A stretch of DNA of 63,996 nt. Source: Collinsella sp. BA40. Its GTDB lineage: Bacteria; Actinomycetota; Coriobacteriia; Coriobacteriales; Coriobacteriaceae. The translations under genes were made by a program, and so were the position numbers. Within the stretch, counting starts at the first letter, position 1. Each line of letters starts with the position of its first letter. A model generated the notes under the pieces. The model was given only the letters and a program-made list of their open reading frames with translations, did no database searches and was not told the origin of the DNA. The stretch is from NCBI RefSeq assembly GCF_008014645.1, contig NZ_VOWY01000014.1, positions 1 through 63,996 on the forward strand. Reading direction: 5' to 3'. Shown here in pieces: positions 47,083-55,820 of the stretch.

Positions 47083-47109
47083 CTCGCTGAATCTCGATAA
47101 AGCGCATTC

Positions 47110-47141
47110 GGGCCTCGGAGTCGCGACTCCGAGGCCCTTTT
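47110..47141 (+). terminator. Terminator of the alcohol dehydrogenase gene
   Basis: A perfect palindrome, GGGCCTCGGAGTC with GACTCCGAGGCCC, followed by TTTT. Confidence 0.9.
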
Positions 47142-47213
47142 GCATCTGGTGCCCGATAGGGGTGCGCCTGGTTTTGAAAGACGGGATTCGAACAGCCAGA
47201 CGGGGCCGCGTCG

Positions 47214-48347
47214 CTAGGCGAGGGCGCGCACGGCTGTTCCACCGCCCAAGACGATGTCGCCCCGATACGCAACGACCGCCTGGCCCGGCGCGATGGCGCG
47301 CTGCGCCGCTTCGAAGAGCAGGGCCATCTCGCCGTCGTGCCGGCCCCGCATGAGGCGGGCTTCCTGGTCTGGTTGACGATAGCGGACCTTCGCGCAGACC
47401 GCGATGCCCGTGTCGCCGGCGGCGTCGAGGGCTGCCTGCGCTTCGCGGGCCGGCACGCTCCAGGTCCAGTCGCATGCCACGAGCCCGCTGGCGTCGAGGT
47501 CCTCGCTCTCGCCAAGTACGACGGTGTTGGAGGCGGCGTCGATGCTCGTGACGAACACGGGGTGCGCCATGGCCACGCCGAGTCCCTTGCGCTGGCCGAT
47601 CGTGTAGCGAATCGCGCCGTGATGGGTGCCGAGGACATCTCCGGCGGCGTTGACGATGGGGCCATCCGGCAGCTCGCGGTCACGTCGGCGTTCGATGAAG
47701 CGGGCGAAGTCGTTATCGGGTACGAAGCAGATGCCTTGGCTGTCGCCCTTTTTCGCGATGGCGAAGCCCTGTTCCTCGGCGATGCGGCGCACGTCGGTCT
47801 CTTTGATGAGCCCTCCAAGCGGGAAGAGCGTGCGCGCGAGCTTGTCAGGTGTGAGCGTGTAGAGGAAATAGCTCTGGTCCTTGGTGGCGTCGGCCGCTTT
47901 GGCGAGGAGCGCGCTGCCGTCGTCGTCGCGCTCGATGCGCGCGTAGTGGCCCGTGGCGACGTAGTCGCAACCCAGTTCATCGGCGATCTCGAAGAGCCGC
48001 CCGAACTTGAGGCTGCGATTGCACAGCACGCAGGGATTCGGGGTGAGCCCCGTCTCGTAGGCGCTCACGAATCGCTCGATCACGTCGCGGTCGAATTGCT
48101 CGCGGCAGTCGATGACGCGGTGCTCGATGCCGAGCTGCGCGGCGAGCGCTGCGGCGTCGCGGATATCGCGCTCGTTATCGCAGGCGCGTTCGGAATCGCG
48201 ACCGGCCGTCGCGCCGTCGTAGAGGCGCATGGTGGCGCCGATGCACTCGTAGCCCTGCTTGAGCAGCAGGTGCGCGGTGACGCTCGAGTCGACGCCGCCG
48301 CTCATGGCGACGAGGACGCGGGAGCGAGGTGCGCTGGCAGCGGACAT
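47214..48347 (-). CDS. mnmA: tRNA-specific 2-thiouridylase MnmA
   Basis: Adds sulfur at position 2 of U34 in tRNAs for Glu, Gln and Lys; 377 residues. The ATP PP-loop is MSGGVDSSV, the first catalytic Cys is in NPCVLCN and the second in GDSQGICFV. YTIGQRKGLGV marks the central domain, and the C-terminal beta-barrel follows. It lies about 100 bases downstream of cysK on the same strand. A shared unit is possible because sulfur metabolism links them, although the sulfur donor for MnmA is a cysteine desulfurase, not seen here. Confidence 0.96.
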   Translation of the reverse strand: MSAASAPRSRVLVAMSGGVDSSVTAHLLLKQGYECIGATMRLYDGATAGRDSERACDNERDIRDAAALAAQLGIEHRVIDCREQFDRDVIERFVSAYETGLTPNPCVLCNRSLKFGRLFEIADELGCDYVATGHYARIERDDDGSALLAKAADATKDQSYFLYTLTPDKLARTLFPLGGLIKETDVRRIAEEQGFAIAKKGDSQGICFVPDNDFARFIERRRDRELPDGPIVNAAGDVLGTHHGAIRYTIGQRKGLGVAMAHPVFVTSIDAASNTVVLGESEDLDASGLVACDWTWSVPAREAQAALDAAGDTGIAVCAKVRYRQPDQEARLMRGRHDGEMALLFEAAQRAIAPGQAVVAYRGDIVLGGGTAVRALA

Positions 48348-48444
48348 GGGGTTCTCCTTGACGTGGTTGGAGTACGGGCGCGAGGGATCGCGCGCCGGGA
48401 CGTGAAGTTATTAGTGTATCGCGGCGCGCACCGCGCGAGGTCCG

Positions 48445-49380
48445 TTATGAGAAGAGCGGTGTGGAGAGGTAGCGCTCGCCGGTATCGGGGAGCAGGGCCA
48501 CGATTGTCTTACCGGCGTTTTCCGGGCGACGTGCCAGCTCGAGTGCCGCCCATGTTGCCGCACCGGACGAGATTCCAACCAGCACGCCCTCCTCGCTGCC
48601 CAGGCGCCTGCCCGTGGCGAATGCATCGGCGGCTTCGACAACGAGCACCTCGTCGTAGATCCGCGTGTCGAGGACCTCGGGCACGAAGCCCGCGCCGATT
48701 CCCTGGATCTTATGAGGGCCCGCCTGGCCTTGCGTGAGAACGGGGGAGTCGGCCGGCTCCACGCCCACCACGCGGATAGCGGGGTTTTGCTGTTTGAGAT
48801 AGGTGCCGACGCCGGTGATGGTTCCGCCGGTGCCGATACCCGCGACGAAGATGTCTACGGCGCCGTCGGTGTCGCGCCAGATTTCGGGGCCGGTACCGGC
48901 GACGTGCGCGGCGGGGTTGGCGGGGTTCTCGAACTGGCCGGCGACGATGCTCCCGGGTATCTGGCGTGCGAGCTCTTGGGCCTTGGCGATGGCCCCCTTC
49001 ATGCCGAGCGCGCCGTCGGTGAGCACGAGCTCGGCGCCGTAGGCGCGCATGAGCTGGCGTCGCTCCATGCTCATGGTTTCGGGCATGGTGATGACGAGGC
49101 GGTAGCCGCGCGCGGCCGCAACGCTGGCAAGGCCGACGCCGGTGTTGCCCGACGTGGGTTCGATGATGGTGTAGCCGGCGTGGGGGGCGATGTCTCCGCG
49201 TTCCTCGGCGGCGTCGATCATGGCTCGCGCGACGCGGTCCTTGACCGAGCCGGCGGGGTTGAAGTACTCGAGTTTCACCAGGACGCGCGCCTGGAGGTTC
49301 TCGGCCGCCTCGATATGCGTGAGCTCGAGGAGCGGGGTGTTGCCGATAAGCTGGTCGATGCTGGTGTAGACCTGTGGCAT
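48445..49380 (-). CDS. cysK: Cysteine synthase A (O-acetylserine sulfhydrylase)
   Basis: A PLP enzyme making cysteine from O-acetylserine and sulfide; 311 residues, normal length. The PLP Lys is residue 47 in NPAGSVKDR, the substrate loop is [11 protein letters not shown], the phosphate cup is [10 protein letters not shown], and SSGAATWAA is near the end. AAGGAGT precedes the ATG. It is divergent from an Rrf2-type regulator 330 bases away, a pairing like that of CymR-controlled cysteine genes. Confidence 0.95.
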   Translation of the reverse strand: MPQVYTSIDQLIGNTPLLELTHIEAAENLQARVLVKLEYFNPAGSVKDRVARAMIDAAEERGDIAPHAGYTIIEPTSGNTGVGLASVAAARGYRLVITMPETMSMERRQLMRAYGAELVLTDGALGMKGAIAKAQELARQIPGSIVAGQFENPANPAAHVAGTGPEIWRDTDGAVDIFVAGIGTGGTITGVGTYLKQQNPAIRVVGVEPADSPVLTQGQAGPHKIQGIGAGFVPEVLDTRIYDEVLVVEAADAFATGRRLGSEEGVLVGISSGAATWAALELARRPENAGKTIVALLPDTGERYLSTPLFS

Positions 49381-49712
49381 GGCGACTCCTTTTGATGCAA
49401 CCCATAATATTGATGGGAAAATGCTGGATAAATTGGAACTAGTTAACCATGAATATTCGGCTCGTCAAGAGTATATGCACGTGTAAAGCGATTTGTTTCA
49501 AATTTGCAACCAGGATTCGATGGGCGGCTCACAGGCGCAACGAGCGGGCAATCGCACACCCCCTTGCGTTACCGCACGTCAGCAGCATGTTTTCCATCAC
49601 CGTCCGTCGTTGAAAACCGTCCAGTCGTGCCTTTGATTGCGTTCGGATATTCGCCATTTGATACACGTCTGTTACCATAAATCCACCATTCACGTCGGGA
49701 GGAGGTGGTTAC
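49381..49712. promoter_or_regulatory. Divergent control region between cysK and the Rrf2 gene
   Basis: 332 bases, AT-rich in its cysK-proximal half. On the minus strand TATTAT (around 49407-49412) is a candidate cysK -10. The Rrf2 side has TTGATT and CATAAAT but no clean spacing. No coding region is seen. Confidence 0.45.
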
Positions 49713-50141
49713 ATGTTGGTATCCACGAAGGGTCGGTACGCCCTGCGCGTCATGGTTGATCTGGCCGAGCACCAGGGGGACGGGAGAATTCCCTTGAAGC
49801 AGATCGCCGATCGTCAGGACGTATCCGAGAAGTACCTGGAGAACATCTTGTCCACGTTGGTGCGCAACAAGGTGCTCACGGGCATGCGCGGCAAGGGCGG
49901 TGGCTATCGTCTCACCAAGGACCCGTCCGAGTTCACGGTGGGGCAGATCCTGCGTCTGACCGAGGGCACGTTGGCTCCGGTTGCCTGCTTGAACGGGACG
50001 TGCGGCGCCTGTCCCCGCACCGATGAATGTCCTACGGTAGGGATGTGGACGCAGCTCGATACGCTCATCTCGTCGTATCTCGATGGAGTGACCATCGAGG
50101 ATCTACGTTGCGCCCCGCGTGGGCTGGATTACACGATCTAG
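49713..50141 (+). CDS. Rrf2 family transcriptional regulator (IscR/CymR-like)
   Basis: A 142-residue winged-helix regulator. The DNA-binding part is MLVSTKGRYALRVMVDLA through SEKYLENILSTL to GKGGGYRL. In the C-terminal half four Cys (92, 97, 100 and 106, in ACLNGTCGACPRTDEC) match the region where IscR binds [2Fe-2S] with Cys92, 98 and 104. It may thus sense Fe-S status, or act like CymR on cysteine genes. GGAGGAGGTGG precedes the ATG. It is divergent from cysK and followed by a terminator. Confidence 0.92.
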   Translation: MLVSTKGRYALRVMVDLAEHQGDGRIPLKQIADRQDVSEKYLENILSTLVRNKVLTGMRGKGGGYRLTKDPSEFTVGQILRLTEGTLAPVACLNGTCGACPRTDECPTVGMWTQLDTLISSYLDGVTIEDLRCAPRGLDYTI

Positions 50142-50538
50142 GGAAGGTTCGCGCGTTTTTGCGAGGTTCGGGGGTGTCCGGTATGTCTGGCACCCCCGTT
50201 TTTACGGCACGTTGCCGCGGCCGTGCGATGCGGGGCGATATGCGGGCGCGGCTCGTCCGGGCCCTCGCCGTCGTGGTCTGCTGGTGCGCGGGCGTTCTTC
50301 CGGAATCGTCGTCTCGACGGCCGGTCGATAGGCCATGCCTGCCGCGCCGTGTGATTGTCTAGGAGAAATGAACGCCGTTCGCTTGCGGGCCGACACCGCT
50401 CGTGCGGGGTTGCGCCGCGTTGTTTGAGGCAGGGCGGGCTCCGTACTATAACTTGTTGTATCTGCAGCGTTTTTGAGGCTGCGGTTTTGACAAGGCAGGC
50501 CGTGGCGCGCGCCCGGCCGAAAGAGGACGGGGGATCGC
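50142..50538 (+). other. Intergenic region before the large surface-protein gene
   Basis: 397 bases holding the Rrf2 terminator at its left end and, near 50530, the weak ribosome site of the next gene. No further gene or RNA is recognised. Confidence 0.5.
50169..50203 (+). terminator. Terminator of the Rrf2 gene
   Basis: CGGGGGTG pairs with CACCCCCG around a 14-base loop; TTTTT follows. Confidence 0.8.
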
Positions 50539-53500
50539 ATGAGAACAGTTGCCAACTCTCGATGGTGGAAGGGAGCGTTGCTGGTAGTCGCCGTGCTCCT
50601 GTGCTGTACCGTCGCATATGCGCCGTTGCGCGCGTGGGCTGAGGCGCGGGCGGCGGGCGTCGACGTGATCATCGACGATACCGATCCCCGTTGGAGCTAC
50701 TCAGGAGGCGGCGCCAACAACGGCGGATGGACCGGTGGCGGGTCGGGAGATGCCGCGAGCACCGAGCATTGGTCCAATAGCGTGGGCGCTACGGTCGACA
50801 TCTCCTTCGAGGGAGACGGTCTCGAGCTGTACGGCATCAAGGCGCCGAACCATCGCTTCATCAAGGTGGCCGTCGACGAAGGCGATCCCGTGGAAGCGGA
50901 CTGCTACGCTGCGTCCCGTGAGTCCGATCAGCTCTTGGTTGCGTTGAACGGGCTCGGCAAAGGGGCACACGTCGCCCATATCGAGGTACTCGAGAAGACC
51001 AACCCCGCTGCCGTGGACGCGCTGGGCGTGTCGCTGCAATACGCGATCGCCAAGAACGTCGAGCTGGACCCCGATCGCGATATCACGTCCCGCGTCGAGG
51101 TGGGCGCGCGCACCGATGGGGAAGAGCTGTTCCACTGGCGCTTCGATGGCGATTGGACGTATGGCAATACGCATCCCGACCTCTTCTCGGCGGGCGATGA
51201 GATGTATTCCCATGGCAAGGATGCCAAGGCGACGCTGTATTTCGAGGGCACCCAGGTTATCGTGGGCGGCAGCCTGAATCGCGCGCACAGCACCTATCAG
51301 TTTGCGATCGACGGCAAGGTCGCGGGCACCTTCAACGCGGGTACCGCGAGCGGAAAGCACCAGCAGGTGCTCTTTACGTCCGAAAAGCTCGAGAACAGGG
51401 TACATGAGCTCGTGATCACCAACGTGGGCGAGACCGATACCATTCAGCTCGACTTCGCCGACGTCGTCCATAAGCCCATCAAGGTGAGCGGCATGACGCT
51501 CGATACCGATGACTTCGCCCTCGAGGCCGGCAAGCAGCGCGAGCTTTCCTATACGCTCCTGCCCGCGCTGGCCGATCCCGTCCCGGTTGCATGGAGCTCC
51601 AGCAACGAGGATGTGGCCACGGTCGAGGACGGCGTCGTGACGGCCAAGGAGGTCGCTCGGAAGGCGACGGCTACCATCACGGCGTCCGTCGAGGGCAGCG
51701 ATGTGAACGCTTCCGTCGAGGTGACGGTCTATCCGAAGGTCCGCGATTTCAACGCCTTCGTCGGCGACGAGAAGCTGCTCGATCTGCCGGCGAGCGCGTA
51801 CGAGGATGCTATGACCACCTTCGCCGATGAATGGAGCGACGTCGCCTGGCTCGGCGATGCGCGCGCTTCCAAGATCGGCGTCGCCACCCGCGACCACCAG
51901 GTGGATGGCGTGACCATCGAGGTGGGGGACTTCACCACCGCGAACGGCGACGTCATCGATGCCTCCAACGTCGAGGTGCGGTGGCTGCGCGAGGTGATCG
52001 CCGACGCCAATCGCGGCATGTCCGGACGCAAGGTCAGCTATCCCGATGTCATCTGCTATCCCAATACCGGTATCGACATCCCGGCCGAGACGCTTCGCTT
52101 CGCATGGGTGACCCTCAACGTTCCCGTTGACGCCGCGCCCGGCGTATACACGGGTGTCCTGACGGTCAAGGCGGGCGACGTCGAGTATCCGTTGAGCTAC
52201 ACGCTCGAGGTCATCGGCATCGAGCAGCCCGCGCCGCAAGAGGTCGGCTATAGCGTGCAGCTGTGGCAGCACCCCTTCTCCGCTACGGGTTACTACTTCG
52301 GCAAGAGCACCATCTGGGGCGGCCAGGGCGGTAGCGGCCTGTGGGGCGCTACCGTGGGCACGGATGCGCCCATCGACAAGTTCCTGGATGACGATTTCCG
52401 TCAATACTACAAGGGGACCCTTGAGGACTATGCCGCCATGGGAGGCGACGACCTGGTCGCCAACATCGTGGATGAGGCATGGGGCCATCAGTGCTACTAC
52501 TCCGACAAGGGTATGGTCCAGTGGACCAAGACCGCCGATGGCTGGGATTACGACTACACGCTCTTCGATAGGTGGGTCGAGTTCGGTATCGAGTGCGGCG
52601 TGATCGACCCCGCCTCCGGCCGCGGCAAGATCAAGTGCTACTCCATGATTCCGTGGAACAACCGCGTGACCTACACGGATGCCGCAACGGGTGAGCTCGT
52701 GAAGGTGGACCTCACGCCGCTCTCGAAGCAGTGGCAGCAGATCTGGACGCCGTTCCTGGAGGATTTCATCGCGCACCTCGAGGAGAAGGGCTGGTTCGAC
52801 ATCACCTACATCGCCTTCGATGAGCGCCCTGCTATCGATGGTGTCTGCAAGTTCATCAAGGAGCACAAGAACGCCGCGGGCGCGGCCTTGAAGACCGCCG
52901 CCGCCATCAACTACGCTCCCGACCAGGTGGGCGAGGACCAGTACCTCGACGACATCTCCGTCGGTCAGAAGCACGTACTGAGCTCCTGGTCCATGGACGA
53001 ATGGTATGCGTTCGTCGATGCTCGCCGCGAACAGGGCCTCGAGACGACGATGTATACCTGCACGGGCGACTACCCCAATAGCTCCCAGCAGGCCGACCCA
53101 GGCGATACCTACTGGTCCGCGCTGTATTCGCAGGCGCTCCATACCGACGGCTACCTTCGTTGGGCGCTCGATGCCTGGACCAACGACATGTACGGCGATA
53201 CCACGTTCGTCAACTGGGAGCCGGGCGACGCGTGGTTCATCTATCCGCTCGAGCTGGGTGTGGACGGCGTGTACGATCCGGCCAAGCTGGCTGAAAACCC
53301 CAAGGGGTACTACAGCTCGCCTCGTTACGAACTGTTCAAGCAGGGAATCCGTGACGTTTGCAAGGCCCGCTATCTCGAGGAGAACGGTACCGCCGGGCAG
53401 GCGGCTACCGTAAAGGCATCGTTCGATTCCATGCAGTTCCCCAACGGCTCGAACAACGTCCCCTCTTCTGAAGCCGATCGCATGCTGGCCCACTCCGAGT

Positions 53501-54573
53501 CCGACCGCGTCTATACCGAGCTGACCCAGGTCGCGCGCGAGTACGCCGAGGACCATGCTGCCCCGCAGGTGAACAAGGCCGCCCTCCAGGCCAAGTACGA
53601 CGAGGTCAAGGACCTTGCGGCCGACGGCTACACCGCCGACTCCTGGAAGGCCTTCGAGTCCGCCCTCAGGACCGCGAAGACGGTCCTCGAGAGCGACAAG
53701 GCCGGCCAGGCCGACGTCGACCTCGCGCTGCAGATGCTCGCCGACGCCCATGCCGGCTTGAAGAAGGAAGAGGCCCCGCAGGTCGACAAGGCAGCCCTCG
53801 AGGCAGCGGTCGAGGAGGCCCGCGCCCTCAAGGCCGAGGACTACAAGACCATGACCTGGCACCCGTTCGCCGGCGCCCTGAAGTCCGCCGAGAAGGTCCT
53901 GGCCGACGCCGAGGCCGACCAGAAGGCGGTCGACGCCGCCGCGAAGGCCCTGGCCGACGCCCGCGCCGGCCTGAAGCCCGTCGAGAAGGTCGCCTTCGTC
54001 GACGTCGACGAGGACACGTCGCACAGGGCCGAGGTCGAGTGGCTGGCAGCCAACGGCGTCACCAAGGGCTGGGACAACGGCGACGGCGCCTTCGAGTTCC
54101 GCCCCTACGCCACGGTGAAGCGCGCCGACATGGCCGCCTTCCTCTACCGCCTGGCCGGCGAGCCGGAGTTCGACGTCAATAAGACCCCGGCCTTCGCCGA
54201 CGTGGACGAGAAGACCCCGCACCGCGACGCCATCCTGTGGCTCGCCGCGGAGGGCATCTCCACCGGCTACAAGGGCGCCGACGGCAAGGCCGAGTTCCGC
54301 CCCTACGCCGAGATCGCCCGCTGCGACATGGCCGCGTTCCTGTACCGCATGGCCGGCGAGCCCGAGTTCGAGGCGAAGGACGCCTTCGCGGACGTCGCGA
54401 GGGACACGCCGCACCGCGGGGCCGTGCTGTGGCTGGCCGCCTCCGGCGTCTCCACCGGCTGGACCGCCGGGGACGGCACGAGGACGTTCCGCCCCTACGA
54501 CCGGATCGTCCGCTGCGACATGGCCGCGTTCCTGCAGCGCATGGCGGAGAAGGACCTGGTGGACCTGAAGTAG
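50539..54573 (+). CDS. Large secreted GH123/DUF4091-like protein with FIVAR and SLH-like modules
   Basis: A 1344-residue surface protein. A signal peptide (about 1-38, LLVVAVLLCCTVAYA) precedes two beta-sandwich modules of similar type (about 45-170 and 185-315, each with a W-S/T-Y-G opening). A Big2-like domain (about 318-400) and a DUF4091/GH123-like catalytic region (about 400-965) follow. In the latter, Asp761-Glu762 in YIAFDERPAIDG match the Asp-Glu pair of GH123 beta-N-acetylgalactosaminidases. Two FIVAR helical modules (about 1015-1150) and three SLH-like repeats (about 1155-1340; FRPY..R.DMAAFL) complete it. It probably acts on GalNAc-containing host glycans at the cell surface; substrate inferred. 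Confidence 0.88.
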   Translation: MRTVANSRWWKGALLVVAVLLCCTVAYAPLRAWAEARAAGVDVIIDDTDPRWSYSGGGANNGGWTGGGSGDAASTEHWSNSVGATVDISFEGDGLELYGIKAPNHRFIKVAVDEGDPVEADCYAASRESDQLLVALNGLGKGAHVAHIEVLEKTNPAAVDALGVSLQYAIAKNVELDPDRDITSRVEVGARTDGEELFHWRFDGDWTYGNTHPDLFSAGDEMYSHGKDAKATLYFEGTQVIVGGSLNRAHSTYQFAIDGKVAGTFNAGTASGKHQQVLFTSEKLENRVHELVITNVGETDTIQLDFADVVHKPIKVSGMTLDTDDFALEAGKQRELSYTLLPALADPVPVAWSSSNEDVATVEDGVVTAKEVARKATATITASVEGSDVNASVEVTVYPKVRDFNAFVGDEKLLDLPASAYEDAMTTFADEWSDVAWLGDARASKIGVATRDHQVDGVTIEVGDFTTANGDVIDASNVEVRWLREVIADANRGMSGRKVSYPDVICYPNTGIDIPAETLRFAWVTLNVPVDAAPGVYTGVLTVKAGDVEYPLSYTLEVIGIEQPAPQEVGYSVQLWQHPFSATGYYFGKSTIWGGQGGSGLWGATVGTDAPIDKFLDDDFRQYYKGTLEDYAAMGGDDLVANIVDEAWGHQCYYSDKGMVQWTKTADGWDYDYTLFDRWVEFGIECGVIDPASGRGKIKCYSMIPWNNRVTYTDAATGELVKVDLTPLSKQWQQIWTPFLEDFIAHLEEKGWFDITYIAFDERPAIDGVCKFIKEHKNAAGAALKTAAAINYAPDQVGEDQYLDDISVGQKHVLSSWSMDEWYAFVDARREQGLETTMYTCTGDYPNSSQQADPGDTYWSALYSQALHTDGYLRWALDAWTNDMYGDTTFVNWEPGDAWFIYPLELGVDGVYDPAKLAENPKGYYSSPRYELFKQGIRDVCKARYLEENGTAGQAATVKASFDSMQFPNGSNNVPSSEADRMLAHSESDRVYTELTQVAREYAEDHAAPQVNKAALQAKYDEVKDLAADGYTADSWKAFESALRTAKTVLESDKAGQADVDLALQMLADAHAGLKKEEAPQVDKAALEAAVEEARALKAEDYKTMTWHPFAGALKSAEKVLADAEADQKAVDAAAKALADARAGLKPVEKVAFVDVDEDTSHRAEVEWLAANGVTKGWDNGDGAFEFRPYATVKRADMAAFLYRLAGEPEFDVNKTPAFADVDEKTPHRDAILWLAAEGISTGYKGADGKAEFRPYAEIARCDMAAFLYRMAGEPEFEAKDAFADVARDTPHRGAVLWLAASGVSTGWTAGDGTRTFRPYDRIVRCDMAAFLQRMAEKDLVDLK

Positions 54574-54583
54574 GCACCGCCCC

Positions 54584-54652
54584 CTCGGAAAGGGGACAGG
54601 CACTTTTCCGAGAGGGGCGCGCGCTCGGAAAGGGGACGGGCGCCTTTCCGAG
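54584..54652. repeat. Two tandem 29-base imperfect palindromes
   Basis: 54584-54612 and 54624-54652, 40 bases apart. Each starts CTCGGAAAGGGGAC and ends TTTCCGAG, so it folds into a stem of CTCGGAAA with TTTCCGAG. The core GGGGACAGGCAC of the first copy resembles REP-type palindromes associated with IS200-like (Y1) transposases. No transposase is present here. Confidence 0.75.
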
Positions 54653-54980
54653 CACGGGGCCGCCGCTGGGCGGCGCCCGCGCCGCCGGGGGTCGCGGTCC
54701 CCGGCGCGTGCCGGGGCGCTTCCGCCGACATATCCCCGACGCGAGGGGGCCGGCTTCCGGGCCGGCCCCCTCTTCCATGCCGCGGCCCCTCGGCGCTGGC
54801 TTATCGGGGGGAGGGCGCCCCGGCCCGCCCCGAGGGCGGCCCGCCGGGGGAAGGCCGCTCCGCCGGTCCCGCGGCGGCGGCTCGGCGGGGGACGCGGCCC
54901 GGCGCCGCCTTATCGAGAGGAAAAGCCGTTCCATCCGAGAGCTCTTCCGGAAACCCGACGCCGGAGGCCCGCGACCGCGC

Positions 54981-55027
54981 TTTCCTGACGCCATCGGGCC
55001 CTTTCGGGCGCGCCGCGCGTCAGGAAA
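54981..55027. repeat. Inverted repeat TTTCCTGACG / CGTCAGGAAA
   Basis: Arms at 54981-54990 and 55018-55027 with a 27-base centre that itself contains GGGCCC. Related GGAAACCTGACG units occur directly at 55083-55094 and 55154-55165, and a variant, GGAAACCCGACG, ends at 54960. Confidence 0.7.
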
Positions 55028-55240
55028 CCGCGGCCCCACGTCCTTTTCGGGAGCGATGCGCGCGGAGGCGCCCGCGGCCCGCGGAAACCTGACGGGGAGA
55101 GCCCGCCGCCGCGGCCCGCCGGGAGGAATCGCCGCCGAACGCCGTTCGCGCGCGGAAACCTGACGCGAAGATTCGAGCCCGCGGTTGAAGAGGCCGCAGG
55201 CCAGCTCCCTCACCGATCTGTTGTAGATCATCATGGAAAA

Positions 55241-55288
55241 GCCTCCCATCTCTCGGGCTTCTATTTCCTTGTTCAAGAAATGGGAGGC
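55241..55288. repeat. Inverted repeat GCCTCCCAT / ATGGGAGGC
   Basis: Nine-base arms at 55241-55249 and 55280-55288. It marks the boundary between the GC-rich block and the degraded ORF region. Confidence 0.6.
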
Positions 55289-55720
55289 AGTTCAATGCGC
55301 TTGGCCGTCGAAGGCTTGAGCCCGTCCGCTTTGGCGTAATCGTCTGCGATGCTGGGGGTGCTGGCAGCGGCTGGAAGCGTGGCGGGTCGAGCACCTCGGG
55401 GGCGTGCCGTGTCGGCGGGAGCGCCCTTGCCCTCTGGCGTGGCGGATGCGGCGGCGATGCGCTTATGATGCTTCAGATGGATGGCGACGCGTCGGTGCGG
55501 CGAGCGGTATCGTGAGCTCGCGGCCGTTGACCAGCTCTGCCACGCTGGCGTCGTAGAGAACGGTGCCCGTGTCGAGGTCGGTGATGCCTTCCTTGAAGGG
55601 AGGCTTTCGCGCGCGCCGACCGCCGTCGTCCGCGAGCGCATAGGCGCCTGCGCGTGGGCGCGCATCGTGTGCAGAAACGATGTCGAGGGTTCTCTCGTCG
55701 ATTGTTCTGCAAAAGTTCAA
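55273..55720 (-). pseudogene. Possible degraded gene, unknown product
   Basis: Two overlapping minus-strand frames look like parts of one protein. The first (55720 to about 55463) contains DLDTGTVLYDASVAELVNGR. The second (to the stop at 55273) ends in DDYAKADGLKPSTAKRIELP. A frameshift near 55480 would join them. No ribosome site or known family is recognised. It lies divergent from the XRE-aminotransferase gene, and the 5' end reaches its operator array. Confidence 0.3.
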
Positions 55721-55806
55721 TTCCGTTGCGCTACACTCGATTGAAATTGAACTTCTACTGGAAAAGAAATTGAACTCCAGTGCCGTTCATCGTTAACAAA
55801 TTGAAC
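55715..55806 (+). promoter_or_regulatory. Array of four AATTGAAC boxes
   Basis: AATTGAAC occurs at 55745-55752, 55768-55775 and 55799-55806, and in inverted form at 55715-55722. The last box ends 14 bases before the start codon of the XRE-aminotransferase gene and abuts its ribosome site. These are probable binding sites for that protein's own HTH domain. A clear -35/-10 pair is not evident. Confidence 0.65.
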
Positions 55807-55820
55807 TTAAGGAGGTAGAT

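Larger units (their letters stand above)
54574..55820. other. GC-rich repeat region with no intact gene
   Basis: About 1.25 kb. From 54574 to about 55200 the DNA is extremely GC-rich with many palindromes and short repeats; open frames on both strands there have biased, non-protein-like composition. From 55200 to 55720 the composition returns towards normal and the minus strand has frames that look like a degraded gene. 55715-55820 is the promoter region of the next gene. Confidence 0.6.

Noticed and set aside
54584-54652. The two 29-base palindromes as transcription terminators of the surface-protein gene
   Set aside because: Neither is followed by a T-tract; they are better described as repeats.
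54176-55276. Long frames on both strands through the GC-rich block behind the surface-protein gene
   Set aside because: Translations are almost only Arg, Pro, Gly and Ala, both strands are equally open, and no ribosome site or homology is visible.
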